From Candidatus Dadabacteria bacterium (lineage in GTDB: Bacteria; Desulfobacterota_D; UBA1144; Nemesobacterales; Nemesobacteraceae), in NCBI GenBank assembly GCA_951812735.1, contig OX638332.1, forward strand, positions 82,508 through 146,507: 64,000 nt of DNA, given 5' to 3'. A program made the translations under genes and the position numbers. The notes beneath the pieces were generated by a model. The model ran no database searches and was not told where the DNA came from. It saw only the letters and a list, made by a program, of their open reading frames with translations. Shown here piece by piece: positions 14,581 through 22,833 of the stretch. Within the stretch, counting starts at the first letter, position 1; the number at the start of each line of letters is the position of its first letter.

Positions 14581-15804
14581 ATGCAGGATTTGGTTACAAA
14601 ACTTGTCGAGAAAAATTCCTCAAAGATAGTTCTCTGCGTTCTTGACGGACTGGGAGGGCTTCCCGTTCGGGGAAAAACGGAGCTAGAAGCGGCCCGGACG
14701 CCGAATCTTGACCGGATTTCTTCTGGCGCGTCCCTCGGGTTGCACGTGCCCGTCGAGAGGGGGATAACTCCAGGGAGCGGCGCCGCGCATCTGGCGCTTT
14801 TCGGTTATGACCCCGTTAGAAACGAGATAGGAAGGGGAGTGCTTGAGGCGCTGGGCCTTGGAATTGATCTCGGTCCGTCGGACATGGCTGTGAGGGGCAA
14901 CTTCGCCACGGTGAAATACGAAGGAGATACCCCGGTCGTTACCGACAGGAGGGCCGGCAGGATCAGCACGGAAGAAAACAGGAAGATTATCTCCAGGATT
15001 TCGTCAGCCGTTAGCGAGATATCCGGGGTCAAGGTGAGTTTTTATCCCGGCCTTGAGCACCGCTTCGTCGTAGTTCTGTCTTTTCTAGCGCAGCTCTCGG
15101 AATCGGACGCGCTTGTCTGCGACACCGACCCGCAGGCAGAAGGCAAATCTCCTGTCAGGCCCAGCGGGGAGAACAAGAGTTCCCAGAAGACGGCCGAAAT
15201 CGCAGGAGAGCTGATTGACAGGGCCTGCGAAGTGATAAGGGATGAGCCCGCGGCTAACTACATGCTTCTAAGGGGTTTTTCTGTTAGGCCGGATCTTCCG
15301 ACCTTCGATCGTGCTTACGGGCTTCGGGCCGGATGCGTTGCCGCCTATCCGATGTACAGGGGAGTATCGAAACTGCTCGGGATGGACGTCCTTGAGGTTT
15401 CCGGAGATTCCATAGGTGATGAGATCCAGACGCTTTCTGCTAATTTCGAGGACTATGACTTTTTCTACCTGCACGTAAAGAAAACGGACAGTTACGGAGA
15501 GGACGGCGATTTCGGGGCGAAGGCGGGGGTAATAGAAGAATTCGATTCGCTTCTGCCTGAAATCACGAGACTCGGAGTGGACGTTCTTGCCGTTACGGGC
15601 GATCATTCGACCCCGGCGGCGATGAAGTCGCACAGCTGGCATCCCGTTCCTCTTATGATCAGCTCTAAATACTGCAGGGGAAGGGGTGTGGAAGGTTTCT
15701 CCGAATCATGCTGCCTGTCCGGTGATCTGGGGATTATAAAGGCGACTGAGATAATGCCGCTTCTTCTTGCCCACGCGGGGCGGCTTCGCAAGTTCGGTGC
15801 TTGA
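14581..15804 (+). CDS. apgM: 2,3-bisphosphoglycerate-independent phosphoglycerate mutase, archaeal type
   Basis: This glycolytic enzyme interconverts 3- and 2-phosphoglycerate without a bisphosphoglycerate cofactor. It belongs to the alkaline-phosphatase superfamily ApgM branch, shown by CVLDGLGGLP at the metal-binding start, TPNLDRISS, the phosphorylated-Ser region TPGSGAAHLALFGYDP, and the C-terminal metal site TGDHSTPAAMKSHSWH. Length 407 matches ApgM (about 400) and not the ~510-residue GpmI. It is the only glycolytic gene in the window. Confidence 0.95.
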   Translation: MQDLVTKLVEKNSSKIVLCVLDGLGGLPVRGKTELEAARTPNLDRISSGASLGLHVPVERGITPGSGAAHLALFGYDPVRNEIGRGVLEALGLGIDLGPSDMAVRGNFATVKYEGDTPVVTDRRAGRISTEENRKIISRISSAVSEISGVKVSFYPGLEHRFVVVLSFLAQLSESDALVCDTDPQAEGKSPVRPSGENKSSQKTAEIAGELIDRACEVIRDEPAANYMLLRGFSVRPDLPTFDRAYGLRAGCVAAYPMYRGVSKLLGMDVLEVSGDSIGDEIQTLSANFEDYDFFYLHVKKTDSYGEDGDFGAKAGVIEEFDSLLPEITRLGVDVLAVTGDHSTPAAMKSHSWHPVPLMISSKYCRGRGVEGFSESCCLSGDLGIIKATEIMPLLLAHAGRLRKFGA

Positions 15805-15829
15805 AATTTGTTCCTTGCGTGATACTTTT

Positions 15830-15835
15830 TACAAT
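15830..15835 (+). promoter_or_regulatory. Possible -10 box for tRNA-Leu
   Basis: TACAAT lies 10 bases before the mature tRNA 5' end, which suits a short tRNA leader. The -35 position (TTTGTT, 15807-15812, spacer 17) matches weakly. Confidence 0.4.
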
Positions 15836-15845
15836 CCGATTCTGT

Positions 15846-15931
15846 GCCGAAGTGGCGGAATTGGCAGACGCGCTATCTTGAGGGGGTAGTGCCCTACGGG
15901 CGTGCGGGTTCGACTCCCGCCTTCGGCACCA
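15846..15931 (+). tRNA. tRNA-Leu (anticodon GAG)
   Basis: An 86-base class II tRNA with encoded CCA. The acceptor stem GCCGAAG pairs with CTTCGGC, followed by ACCA. The anticodon stem CTATC/GGTAG closes the loop TTGAGGG, giving anticodon GAG (reads CUC/CUU). A long variable arm (GCCC-TAC-GGGC) and T stem GCGGG/CCCGC with TTCGACT complete the leucine fold. The 270 bases after it, up to the toxin-antitoxin pair, hold no convincing gene, and no repeat of the tRNA 3' end was seen that would mark an integrated element. Confidence 0.97.
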
Positions 15932-16119
15932 CAACAAAGCACTGGATGAGGAAAAGGGGAGACTTGGCCGCGGAAACCAGTCCGGCTTCAGAAAACCATC
16001 TTGCGCATGAAGAAATCATGGTCGCCTTGGGGGATTAATTTCTCAAAGTGTCGCATAAAGAGTCGTCCTGAAGCTGGTTTTATTCCGTTCTGCCAAACGA
16101 TTTTTTCAGTCCCGACTCC

Positions 16120-16148
16120 TTGACTTCCGTTTGTAGTCACGATATAGT
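16120..16148 (+). promoter_or_regulatory. Promoter of the Phd/PIN toxin-antitoxin operon
   Basis: -35 TTGACT (5 of 6 to consensus) and -10 TATAGT (5 of 6) are separated by exactly 17 bases, about 54 bases before the antitoxin ATG. A good AGGAGG ribosome site follows at 16190-16195. Confidence 0.65.
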
Positions 16149-16201
16149 TACACTTGCGAATATGAAGTTTTAAACGGTGCAGAGAATCAGGAGGCTGTTT
16201 C

Positions 16202-16456
16202 ATGGAATTTGCTTTGCGTCAGGCAAAAGCGCGTCTTTCCGAACTGGTATCCGCTGCCGAGAAAGGAGAACGCGTCGTTATAACAAAATACGGGGAACCC
16301 GTGGTTGAGCTCGTGCGTCTGCGCGGGCGCGGAGGGATAGACCTTGAGAAGCTTGCGGAGGATTGCAAACGGGCTGGAATCCGGGAAAGCAAGGAAGGGT
16401 GGCCGAAGGAATTTGACGATCCCGCGTTCAGCCGGAAAGTCCTTGGGCTCGGGTAG
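16202..16456 (+). CDS. Type II antitoxin, Phd/YefM family
   Basis: This 84-residue protein carries the Phd/YefM DNA-binding fold at its N-terminus (QAKARLSELVSAAEKGERVV then ITKYGEPVVELV). Its C-terminal third is acidic and probably unstructured, and should bind and block the toxin next door. The ATG follows AGGAGG at good spacing. The toxin gene starts 18 bases downstream. Family members repress their own operon with the toxin as co-repressor. The N-terminal part is clear; the C-terminal tail is not recognisable beyond composition. Confidence 0.88.
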   Translation: MEFALRQAKARLSELVSAAEKGERVVITKYGEPVVELVRLRGRGGIDLEKLAEDCKRAGIRESKEGWPKEFDDPAFSRKVLGLG

Positions 16457-16474
16457 GAAATCCTGAATCGTCCT

Positions 16475-16882
16475 ATGCGGATACTGCTCGATACATCTTA
16501 TGTCTACGCTCTGATGTTGGCGCGTTGGGACCTTTCAGAAACAGAGAAGCTGATTTTCTCCAGCAAAGACATGCAGTTCCATGTAAGTGCCGTGTCTATT
16601 TGGGAAATGCGCCTGAAATTCAACGCCAGGGACCATTCGGGCAAGCGGAAAAGCGAATTTGACCCGGAAGACGTCGTAGAACTGCTGGCGGCACACCATG
16701 TGGTTTTTTTGCCTATGACCGCGGGTCACGCAGCCGGCAGGCTTAAAACTCCAATAGCTCACAGAGACCCGTTTGACGAACTCCTGCTTGTTCAAGCTCA
16801 GCAGGAAAATCTGAAGTTTCTCACGACCGACCGCCAGATAATCGGACATCCATTGGCTATTAGCCAGGACTTCATTCAGTAA
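16475..16882 (+). CDS. PIN-domain ribonuclease toxin (VapC-like)
   Basis: This 135-residue PIN-domain nuclease should cut RNA and arrest growth when free of its antitoxin. Acidic active-site residues are visible in order: LLDTSY near the N-terminus, the SIWEM motif (common in the Phd-linked PIN subgroup), HRDPFDELLL, and TTDRQI. The LLDT, Glu and DPFD signature separates it from RelE or Doc toxins. It is encoded with the Phd-family antitoxin just upstream, the usual antitoxin-first order. It ends 21 bases before the convergent TPR gene. The RNA target is unknown. Confidence 0.88.
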   Translation: MRILLDTSYVYALMLARWDLSETEKLIFSSKDMQFHVSAVSIWEMRLKFNARDHSGKRKSEFDPEDVVELLAAHHVVFLPMTAGHAAGRLKTPIAHRDPFDELLLVQAQQENLKFLTTDRQIIGHPLAISQDFIQ

Positions 16883-16902
16883 AACCGCGTACTGATCAAT
16901 AA

Positions 16903-17520
16903 TTACCTTTCGGATTCATCCGGCGTTTCTTTACGGATTTTCTCCGCTTTCTCGGGCTCTCCGATCTTCTCGTACACAAGACCCAGGTGCCTTCTCGCCT
17001 GGACGTAGTAGGGACTTTCGCTTCCGTCTACTTCGGAGAAGTATTCTATGCTCTTGTCCCATTTCTCGAGTTTGAAATTGGACAGGCCGATCACAACATT
17101 TGCGCCGTCGCGGAAAATATCGCCCTCAGGACCTTCATCCAGAAAGAATTCAAGATGTTTTATCGCTTCTTCGTAGTTCCCGAGCTGGTAGCTTATCATC
17201 CCCATCTGATAAAGGGCCAGAGAAGACACATCGGCTTTGGGATGCTCTTCGCGAAGCGTCTGCAGCTGTAAAAGAGAGGTTTTCATTTCTCCGCTGTCGT
17301 AGCTTTCAACAGCCTTGCGGAACTGCTCGTTTGCCAGAAGATCTTTTTCTTCCTGTTGCGAGGAAGCAAAACATATGCCGAGCAGGCCCACGACTATGAC
17401 GCCTATGCCGATAAGTATCTTGTTGAAGTGCTCCGAGAGACCTTCAAGGGAGTCTGCCAGGAACTCTCTGAATCTGTCGGGACGTTTAAGTTCTTTGGTT
17501 GTATATTTTATCTTGGACAT
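16903..17520 (-). CDS. Tetratricopeptide-repeat membrane protein, YfgM-like
   Basis: This 205-residue protein has a short cytosolic head, one membrane span (ILIGIGVIVVGLLGICFA, ~34-51) and an extracytoplasmic domain of TPR-type helices (LALYQMGMISYQLGNYEEAI; VVIGLSNFKLEKWDKSIEYF; RRHLGLVYEKIGEPEKA). The layout resembles YfgM, the Sec-translocon-associated chaperone of proteobacteria, although sequence motifs are too generic to prove it. ATG at 17520 is chosen because the upstream in-frame codons (starting 17559) are non-conserved in character. In E. coli yfgM is near der, but here der is 15 kb away. Confidence 0.75.
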   Translation of the reverse strand: MSKIKYTTKELKRPDRFREFLADSLEGLSEHFNKILIGIGVIVVGLLGICFASSQQEEKDLLANEQFRKAVESYDSGEMKTSLLQLQTLREEHPKADVSSLALYQMGMISYQLGNYEEAIKHLEFFLDEGPEGDIFRDGANVVIGLSNFKLEKWDKSIEYFSEVDGSESPYYVQARRHLGLVYEKIGEPEKAEKIRKETPDESER

Positions 17521-17672
17521 GGACTGTAAGTTTTTACCTGCCCGTACTTGGAACCCCACGTTATTACCGGCGGGTTAGTCATCTGTGTTAAGATATTTAT
17601 TGGGTAAACATGATACGTTGTTTCTTCAGGCAATGTCAAAGATTTTCGCGGAATTATAAGGGGAAAAGAGTT

Positions 17673-19043
17673 ATGTCAAAGCAAGGCGGGAATTTGCTTC
17701 TGCGCGCTTCAGTCTTTCTTCTGTTTCTTTTTGCGATTGTGGGTTACAAGGTTTCCACAGCCGATGGGGAACCTTCCCCGCAAGGGGGAGGGATAGTTGA
17801 AATCGAGATAAACGGCTCGATAAATCCCTCTACGGTCGACTATATAAAGACCGCTCTTTTAGAAGCGCGTGCCCAGGACGCCGCGGCCCTTCTTATCCTG
17901 ATGGATACTCCGGGAGGACTGCTTAATTCCACTAAGGACATAGTGAAGGAACTTCTTAATTCCGAAATTCCGGTGATCGTTTACGTCTATCCCAGAGGAG
18001 CGAGTGCTACTTCCGCGGGGGTTTTCATCACGCTCTCAGCACATGTCGCGGCGATGTCTCCCGGAACCAGCATAGGGGCGGCTCATCCCGTGATGCTGGG
18101 GGGTGGCCAGAGGGGCCCGGGGAAGCCCGAAAAAAAGAAAGACGATAAGTCTTCTGACGTTATGAACGAGAAAATCGAGAATTTCGCGTCGTCTTTTATG
18201 GAAAGCATCGCCAAGGAAAGGGGAAGAAACGCGAAGTGGGCCGTCGAGTCGGTTAGAAAAAGCGTTTCGGTGACGGCGGATGAGGCGCTTAAAAAAAAGG
18301 TGATAGACATTATATCCCCTGACATTCCTACTCTTCTTTCCGAGATAGATGGAAGGGAAATAAAAGTGAACGACCGAAGCGTCCGCCTTGAGACCGCAGG
18401 GGCAAAGACGCAGCGCTTGGAGATGAGCCTCAGGCAGAAAGTTGTGAATATTCTCAGCACTCCCGACATAGCGTTTCTGCTTCTCTCCCTGGGTTCGCTC
18501 GGAATATTCCTTGAGTTCTACAACCCGGGAATGATTTTCCCCGGCGTTGCGGGACTCATCGCCCTGCTTGTGGGGTTTGTTTCCCTCCAGATACTTCCTT
18601 TTAATTACGCGGGGCTCATACTGCTTTTCGTTGCCATGGCGCTTTTGATATCGGAGGTTTACGTGACGAGTTACGGTCTTTTAAGCCTAGCTGCGCTTGC
18701 GTGTCTTGTATTCGGGGGGCTCCTGCTTTTCGATACGCCGGAATCTGATCTCGGCGTGAGCAAAGGAACCATAGCAGCGGTGGCCGTAAGCATTGGATTG
18801 CTTTCGGTTTTTATTGTATATTTAGGCGTAAAATCGTTCAAAGTTCCCGTTCATGGCGGTTTTGAGGGGATGGTAGGTCAGAAGGGGGAAGTTGTTTCCT
18901 GGTCTCAGAAAAGCGGAAAGGTTTACATAGGGGGAGAGCATTGGGAAGCGACGGGCGATCGAGAGTTTTCACCCGGAGAAAAAATAAAGGTAGTAGAGAG
19001 CACAGGAGATCTCGTCGTCAAGGTTTCAGATTATGACGACTAA
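17673..19043 (+). CDS. nfeD: NfeD-family membrane-bound serine protease (ClpP class)
   Basis: This is the long NfeD1b form. A signal/anchor (LLLRASVFLLFLFAIVGY) precedes a ClpP-like protease domain (VEIEINGSINPSTVDYIK; MDTPGGLL; ASATSAG with the likely nucleophile Ser; GTSIGAAHPV), four to five membrane segments (~255-375) and a C-terminal OB-fold NfeD domain (GMVGQKGEVVS to the end). In the archaeal homologue the protease cleaves the C-terminal region of its partner stomatin. The start at 17673 is chosen because it follows AAGGGGAAAAG and begins the signal; upstream in-frame codons are arginine/lysine-rich and unlikely to be translated. A slipin gene follows after 12 bases: the classic stomatin operon. 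Confidence 0.92.
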   Translation: MSKQGGNLLLRASVFLLFLFAIVGYKVSTADGEPSPQGGGIVEIEINGSINPSTVDYIKTALLEARAQDAAALLILMDTPGGLLNSTKDIVKELLNSEIPVIVYVYPRGASATSAGVFITLSAHVAAMSPGTSIGAAHPVMLGGGQRGPGKPEKKKDDKSSDVMNEKIENFASSFMESIAKERGRNAKWAVESVRKSVSVTADEALKKKVIDIISPDIPTLLSEIDGREIKVNDRSVRLETAGAKTQRLEMSLRQKVVNILSTPDIAFLLLSLGSLGIFLEFYNPGMIFPGVAGLIALLVGFVSLQILPFNYAGLILLFVAMALLISEVYVTSYGLLSLAALACLVFGGLLLFDTPESDLGVSKGTIAAVAVSIGLLSVFIVYLGVKSFKVPVHGGFEGMVGQKGEVVSWSQKSGKVYIGGEHWEATGDREFSPGEKIKVVESTGDLVVKVSDYDD

Positions 19044-19055
19044 CAGTGACGCACA

Positions 19056-19817
19056 ATGTCAATAACCGCAATTATAGTTGTTGTAGTTGCTTTTCTAATC
19101 ATTATCTCGGGACTTAAAATCCTCTTTGAATATGAAAGGGGAGTAATCTTTCGTCTCGGAAGAATAACCGGAGTCAGGGGCCCCGGATTCATCATCGTCA
19201 TCCCGTTTCTCGAGAAGATGGTGAGAGTCAGTCTCAGGCTTGTAACCATGGACGTGCCTCCTCAGGACGTGATAACCAAGGATAACGTTTCGGTAAAGGT
19301 AAACGCGGTTGTCTATTTCAGGGTGGTTGAGCCGAACAGGGCGATCCTTCAGGTTGAAAATTATCTCTATGCCACTTCCCAGCTTGCCCAGACAACCCTG
19401 AGGAGCATCCTCGGGCAGGTAGAGCTCGATGAACTTCTCTCGGAGAGGGAAAAACTTAACATCAAGCTCCAGGAAGTTCTCGACAAGCAGACCGACTCCT
19501 GGGGAATCAAGGTTACCATGGTTGAGGTTAAGTACGTCGATCTTCCGCAGGAAATGCAGAGAGCCATGGCCAAGCAGGCGGAAGCCGAGAGGGAGAGAAG
19601 AGCGAAGGTAATAAGCGCCGAAGGGGAGTTTCAGGCATCGGCCAAGATTGCTGAAGCCTCTGAAATACTGTCGGCAAACCCGGTCTCTCTCCAGCTCAGG
19701 TTCCTTCAGACAATGCACGATATGGCGTCTTCCGAAAGAGCTTCCACGATCATTCTGCCTCTTCCGATTGACATGTTGTCGGCTTTTACAAAAAAAGACG
19801 AAAAAACGGATTCGTAA
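19056..19817 (+). CDS. Slipin (SPFH/stomatin-like membrane protein)
   Basis: This 253-residue SPFH-domain protein has one N-terminal membrane segment ([20 protein letters not shown]), then the band-7 core ([52 protein letters not shown]) and a charged coiled-coil tail ([22 protein letters not shown], too long to be chance). Slipins oligomerise into membrane microdomain scaffolds and are the usual partner and possible substrate of NfeD proteases. The gene is tightly spaced after nfeD, which supports joint function in membrane quality control. Confidence 0.94.
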   Translation: MSITAIIVVVVAFLIIISGLKILFEYERGVIFRLGRITGVRGPGFIIVIPFLEKMVRVSLRLVTMDVPPQDVITKDNVSVKVNAVVYFRVVEPNRAILQVENYLYATSQLAQTTLRSILGQVELDELLSEREKLNIKLQEVLDKQTDSWGIKVTMVEVKYVDLPQEMQRAMAKQAEAERERRAKVISAEGEFQASAKIAEASEILSANPVSLQLRFLQTMHDMASSERASTIILPLPIDMLSAFTKKDEKTDS

Positions 19818-19853
19818 GCTGCTTGCCGGACCGAAACTCCTTGTAAAAACTTC

Positions 19854-21512
19854 ATGAACAAACCTCTGCGTCTTTTTGTGCTCGCGTTCTTAGTCGTATC
19901 CGCAGGGTTCCTTTTGGCCGGATGCACCCGAAGCACAGACTGTCAGAATAAAAACGACAACTCTTCCCTTGCCAGCAACGCGGACCCGAAAGCTTTTTCT
20001 CCCGGAGGTTCGCTTATAAGGGAGCTTGGAGAGGAGCCCGCCACACTTAACCCCGTCATAGCCACGGATGTTTACGAGGGTATCGTTAACGGCGGAATCT
20101 ACGAGACGCTTATAAGAAGGGATAACGAAACCCTTGAATTCGAGCCTCTGCTCGCCAAATCCTGGGAAGTTTCAGAGGACAAGCTTTCTTATATCTTCCA
20201 CCTTAGAAAAGACGTAAAATGGCATGACGGCACCCCTTTTACCGCAGATGACGTGGTTTTTTCCTATGAATCCATAAGAAACCCGAAAGTCGCCGCGGCT
20301 CATCTCCAAAGCTACTATCAGGACGTAAAGTCCTATACCAAGATTGACTCCCACACCGTGAGATGCGAGTACGGAAAACCTTACTTCCGCGCTTTTGAGT
20401 TCTGCGGCGGAATTCCCATAGTGCCGAAGCACGTGTTCGGGAAGGGGGATTTCAACACGAACCCCGCCGGAAGAAAACCCGTCGGGACCGGGCCCTACCT
20501 ATTTGAGCACTGGGAGACGGGAAGGGAGATCAGGGTCAGGAGAAACCCCGATTACTGGGGCGAGCCCGCGTGGCTAAGTGAGGTGGTCTACAAGATCGTG
20601 CTTGATCCCACCGTCAAACTTCAGCTTCTTAAGAAACAGGAGCTTGATCTCGCGGGTCTTCTTCCGCTTCAGTGGTCAAAGCAGAGCTGCGGGAAACCGT
20701 TTCGGAAAAAATTCTACAGGGCTTCTTATACGACCCCGGGTTATAACTACATAGGGTGGAATTCCAGAAAGCCTTTTTTCAGCGATAAGAGGGTGAGACG
20801 GGCGATGACCCATTTTGTCGACAGGGAGACCATCCTTAGGGAAATTCTCCTGGGTCTCGGAGAGATAGTGACCACGACCTTTTACGTTAACGGTCCCGAA
20901 TACCCAAAGGACGTAAAGCCTTATGTCTACGACACGCAGAAGGCGAGGGCGCTTCTTGACGAGGCGGGGTGGCGAGACAGCGACGGTGATGGAATAAGGG
21001 ACAAGGACGGCACCTCTTTCCGTTTCGAGTTTCTGCTGCCCACCGGTTCTGAGACCGGTGAGAAGATAGCGACCATACTGAAGGAGGAGCTTTCCCGCTC
21101 CGGTATCGAGATGAGCATAAGAAAAATAGAGTGGGCGGTTTTTATCCAGAGCATAACCGAGCGAAAGTTCGATGCCGTGACCTTGGGATGGAGCCTTGGA
21201 GTGGAAAGCGACCCCTACCAGCTCTGGCATTCTTCCCAGGCCGAGGAGGGTTCAAATTTCGTGGGCTTTAAGAACCCCCGCGCGGATGTTCTGATTGAGG
21301 AAGCGAGAGAGGAGTTCTCAAGGCCGGAGCGGATAAAAAAATACGATGAGTTCTCAAGGATTCTCCACGAAGAGCAGCCGTACACCTTTCTGTTCGCGAG
21401 AAAATCCACCGTTGCTGTGCACAGAAGATTCCATAACGTAAGGCTTTATCCGTTGGGATTTGATACAAGGGAGTGGTTTGTTCCGAAGAATTTGCGCAAA
21501 TACTCGAACTAG
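19854..21512 (+). CDS. Peptide ABC transporter substrate-binding lipoprotein (SBP family 5)
   Basis: This 552-residue periplasmic solute receptor of the DppA/OppA family has a lipoprotein signal with lipobox LLAGC (Cys about residue 24). The body has family-5 landmarks: EPATLNPVIATDVYEG, YETLIRRDNETLEFEPLLAKSW is too generic alone, but WHDGTPFTADDVVFSYE, PVGTGPYLFEHW and RRAMTHFVDRE together are diagnostic. Cognate permease and ATPase genes lie downstream at 24488-29460 on the same strand. They are separated from this gene by ~3 kb of foreign DNA, so it is probably the displaced first gene of that operon. Di/oligopeptides are the likely cargo, but nickel or glycosides cannot be excluded. Confidence 0.92.
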   Translation: MNKPLRLFVLAFLVVSAGFLLAGCTRSTDCQNKNDNSSLASNADPKAFSPGGSLIRELGEEPATLNPVIATDVYEGIVNGGIYETLIRRDNETLEFEPLLAKSWEVSEDKLSYIFHLRKDVKWHDGTPFTADDVVFSYESIRNPKVAAAHLQSYYQDVKSYTKIDSHTVRCEYGKPYFRAFEFCGGIPIVPKHVFGKGDFNTNPAGRKPVGTGPYLFEHWETGREIRVRRNPDYWGEPAWLSEVVYKIVLDPTVKLQLLKKQELDLAGLLPLQWSKQSCGKPFRKKFYRASYTTPGYNYIGWNSRKPFFSDKRVRRAMTHFVDRETILREILLGLGEIVTTTFYVNGPEYPKDVKPYVYDTQKARALLDEAGWRDSDGDGIRDKDGTSFRFEFLLPTGSETGEKIATILKEELSRSGIEMSIRKIEWAVFIQSITERKFDAVTLGWSLGVESDPYQLWHSSQAEEGSNFVGFKNPRADVLIEEAREEFSRPERIKKYDEFSRILHEEQPYTFLFARKSTVAVHRRFHNVRLYPLGFDTREWFVPKNLRKYSN

Positions 21513-21952
21513 AAGTTTTGGCCTTGTGTGGTCAATACTAGAGAATATGTCCAGGATTGTTCTTTAACCTGCTGTTTCCCCAGCCCTTTGCTTAAGCTTC
21601 TCAGAAAACAGTTTTTCCCCTTCAACCACGAATTTTTTATTCCAAATCTGTCGATTTACGCACATAATCTTTCTCTCTTACAACCACTCTATACTCAGTT
21701 TTTTGTGGGAAGCGGCCTTATTGTTGTCCGCGGACTTGAGTCCTTGGAAAAAGGGAGCTTTCAGAGGTGAAAGCGTTTTTCCCGGTTGAGAAGTTTCGGG
21801 AAATAGATAAAATATATACTTACCTATTGATAAATATATAAACACTTTCAGGGAATTATTTTTAGATTTTCTTAAAAATATAGTATAATTATATTTATAT
21901 TTTAGATAATAAACCAAAAAACTTGGATCAAAGGCAGACCTAGGATGTTGGT
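21513..21952 (+). other. Intergenic region upstream of abiEi, AT-rich on its right half
   Basis: No gene is seen in this 440-base stretch. The left half has ordinary composition. From 21785 the sequence turns strongly AT-rich and is the diverged partner of 63153-63320, with the same 168-base distance to the abiEi start in both copies. This half holds the abiEi promoter and probably the AbiEi operator. Confidence 0.7.
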
Positions 21953-22632
21953 ATGAGCTACGTAGAAACACAGGATGAAACCTCACGGGGAACCAGAATC
22001 AACCGCGTGCTTGCCCAGAATCCCCCGGGTGTTCCCATGACCAGCGGGTGGCTTGCCTTGCAGCGGGTTTCCCCCCAGCTGCTGCAAGGCTACAAGAGCA
22101 GCGGCTGGCTGAGCCCTATTGGCAGAGGGGCATGGATGAGAGCGGGCACGGAACCTACCTTGTCAGGATCCATCTACGCTTTGCAGCGGCAACGTTCCGT
22201 GACCGTTTATCCCGCGGCGTGCACAGCGCTTGGGTATCAGGGGCGGCTGCATTACCTGCCGCTTGGAGCAAGTCCCGTTCTGCAGCTAGCCGTCGGGTCC
22301 GACAGGAAACTGCCCCAGTGGTTTACGCGCCAGCCGTTTGCCGCAAACCTGCGCGCGCTAAACGCCGATGCGCTGTTTGACTCGGTCTCAGCGGGCGTGA
22401 CTGACTGGCGGGCCGGGGAGTTCTCGCTCGAAATAAGCTCTCCCGAACGGGCCATGCTCGAGTACTGCTATCTGCTGCCGAACCACGCGGATTTCGAGGA
22501 AGCCAGGCAGCTCATGGAAGGTCTTGCGACATTGCGCCCCGAGCTGGTGCAAAGTGTCCTGCTTGCCTGCAGGTCGGTAAAGGCAAAGCGGCTGTTTCTT
22601 GCCCTGGCGGAGATTGTCGGTCACGAATGGTA
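21785..22632 (+). repeat. Long diverged duplication, copy 1 (abiEi plus upstream region)
   Basis: This 848-base segment is co-linear, without net insertion or deletion, with 63153-64000 (which is cut by the window edge). The coding part is about 84% identical at protein level by hand count. The promoter part is more diverged but keeps the -10 box and spacing. Confidence 0.85.
21861..21889 (+). promoter_or_regulatory. Promoter of abiEi copy 1
   Basis: -35 TTTAGA and -10 TATAAT with a 17-base spacer, 63 bases before the abiEi ATG. The second abiEi copy has TATAAT at the identical offset. AbiEi antitoxins of characterised AbiE systems repress their own promoter through inverted repeats; the conserved AT-rich segment just upstream is the likely binding zone. 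Confidence 0.6.
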
Positions 22633-22750
22633 CCGTGAACTGGATCTGGAGTCAGTTAAGCTCGGTTCCGGGAGCCGCCATGTTGTAAGCGGCGGACTTT
22701 GGAACTCGAGATTCAAGATAACGGTTCCCGAAATCTGGATGGATTCATGA
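21953..22750 (+). CDS. abiEi: AbiEi-type antitoxin (type IV toxin-antitoxin), copy 1
   Basis: This 265-residue protein has an N-terminal winged-helix-like region (GTRINRVLAQNPPGVPMTSG, VSPQLLQGYKSSGWLSPIG) and a C-terminal AbiEi domain (LEISSPERAMLEYCYLLP, LLACRSVKAKRLFLALAE). In characterised AbiE systems the antitoxin counters the AbiEii nucleotidyltransferase toxin without forming a stable complex and represses the operon. Here the toxin gene overlaps its stop by ATGA but survives only as a 28-codon stub. This antitoxin is therefore an orphan unless it protects against the second AbiE locus at the window's right end. Confidence 0.85.
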   Translation: MSYVETQDETSRGTRINRVLAQNPPGVPMTSGWLALQRVSPQLLQGYKSSGWLSPIGRGAWMRAGTEPTLSGSIYALQRQRSVTVYPAACTALGYQGRLHYLPLGASPVLQLAVGSDRKLPQWFTRQPFAANLRALNADALFDSVSAGVTDWRAGEFSLEISSPERAMLEYCYLLPNHADFEEARQLMEGLATLRPELVQSVLLACRSVKAKRLFLALAEIVGHEWYRELDLESVKLGSGSRHVVSGGLWNSRFKITVPEIWMDS

Positions 22751-22833
22751 CGGAAGCGTATCGGAGACAATCGAACTTGTTGCTTGAGACCCTGCGGATT
22801 GACGCCGGGACGGTTCAGGAAAACACAACCTGA
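22747..22833 (+). pseudogene. abiEii: Truncated AbiEii toxin gene (5' stub)
   Basis: The ATG overlaps the abiEi stop (ATGA), the normal coupling in AbiE operons. The first codons MTEAYRRQSNLLLETL fit the start of AbiEii nucleotidyltransferases, which begin with a YRRQ-x-x-LLL helix. The frame then stops after 28 codons inside the 3' end of the opposite-strand aldehyde dehydrogenase gene. The GS-x10-D catalytic region is absent, so no toxin can be made. The join between AbiE DNA and aldehyde dehydrogenase DNA lies at about 22795-22815. Confidence 0.75.

Noticed and set aside
15932..16201. Integration site at tRNA-Leu for an element carrying the Phd/PIN pair
   Set aside because: No integrase gene and no repeat of the tRNA 3' end downstream within the window.
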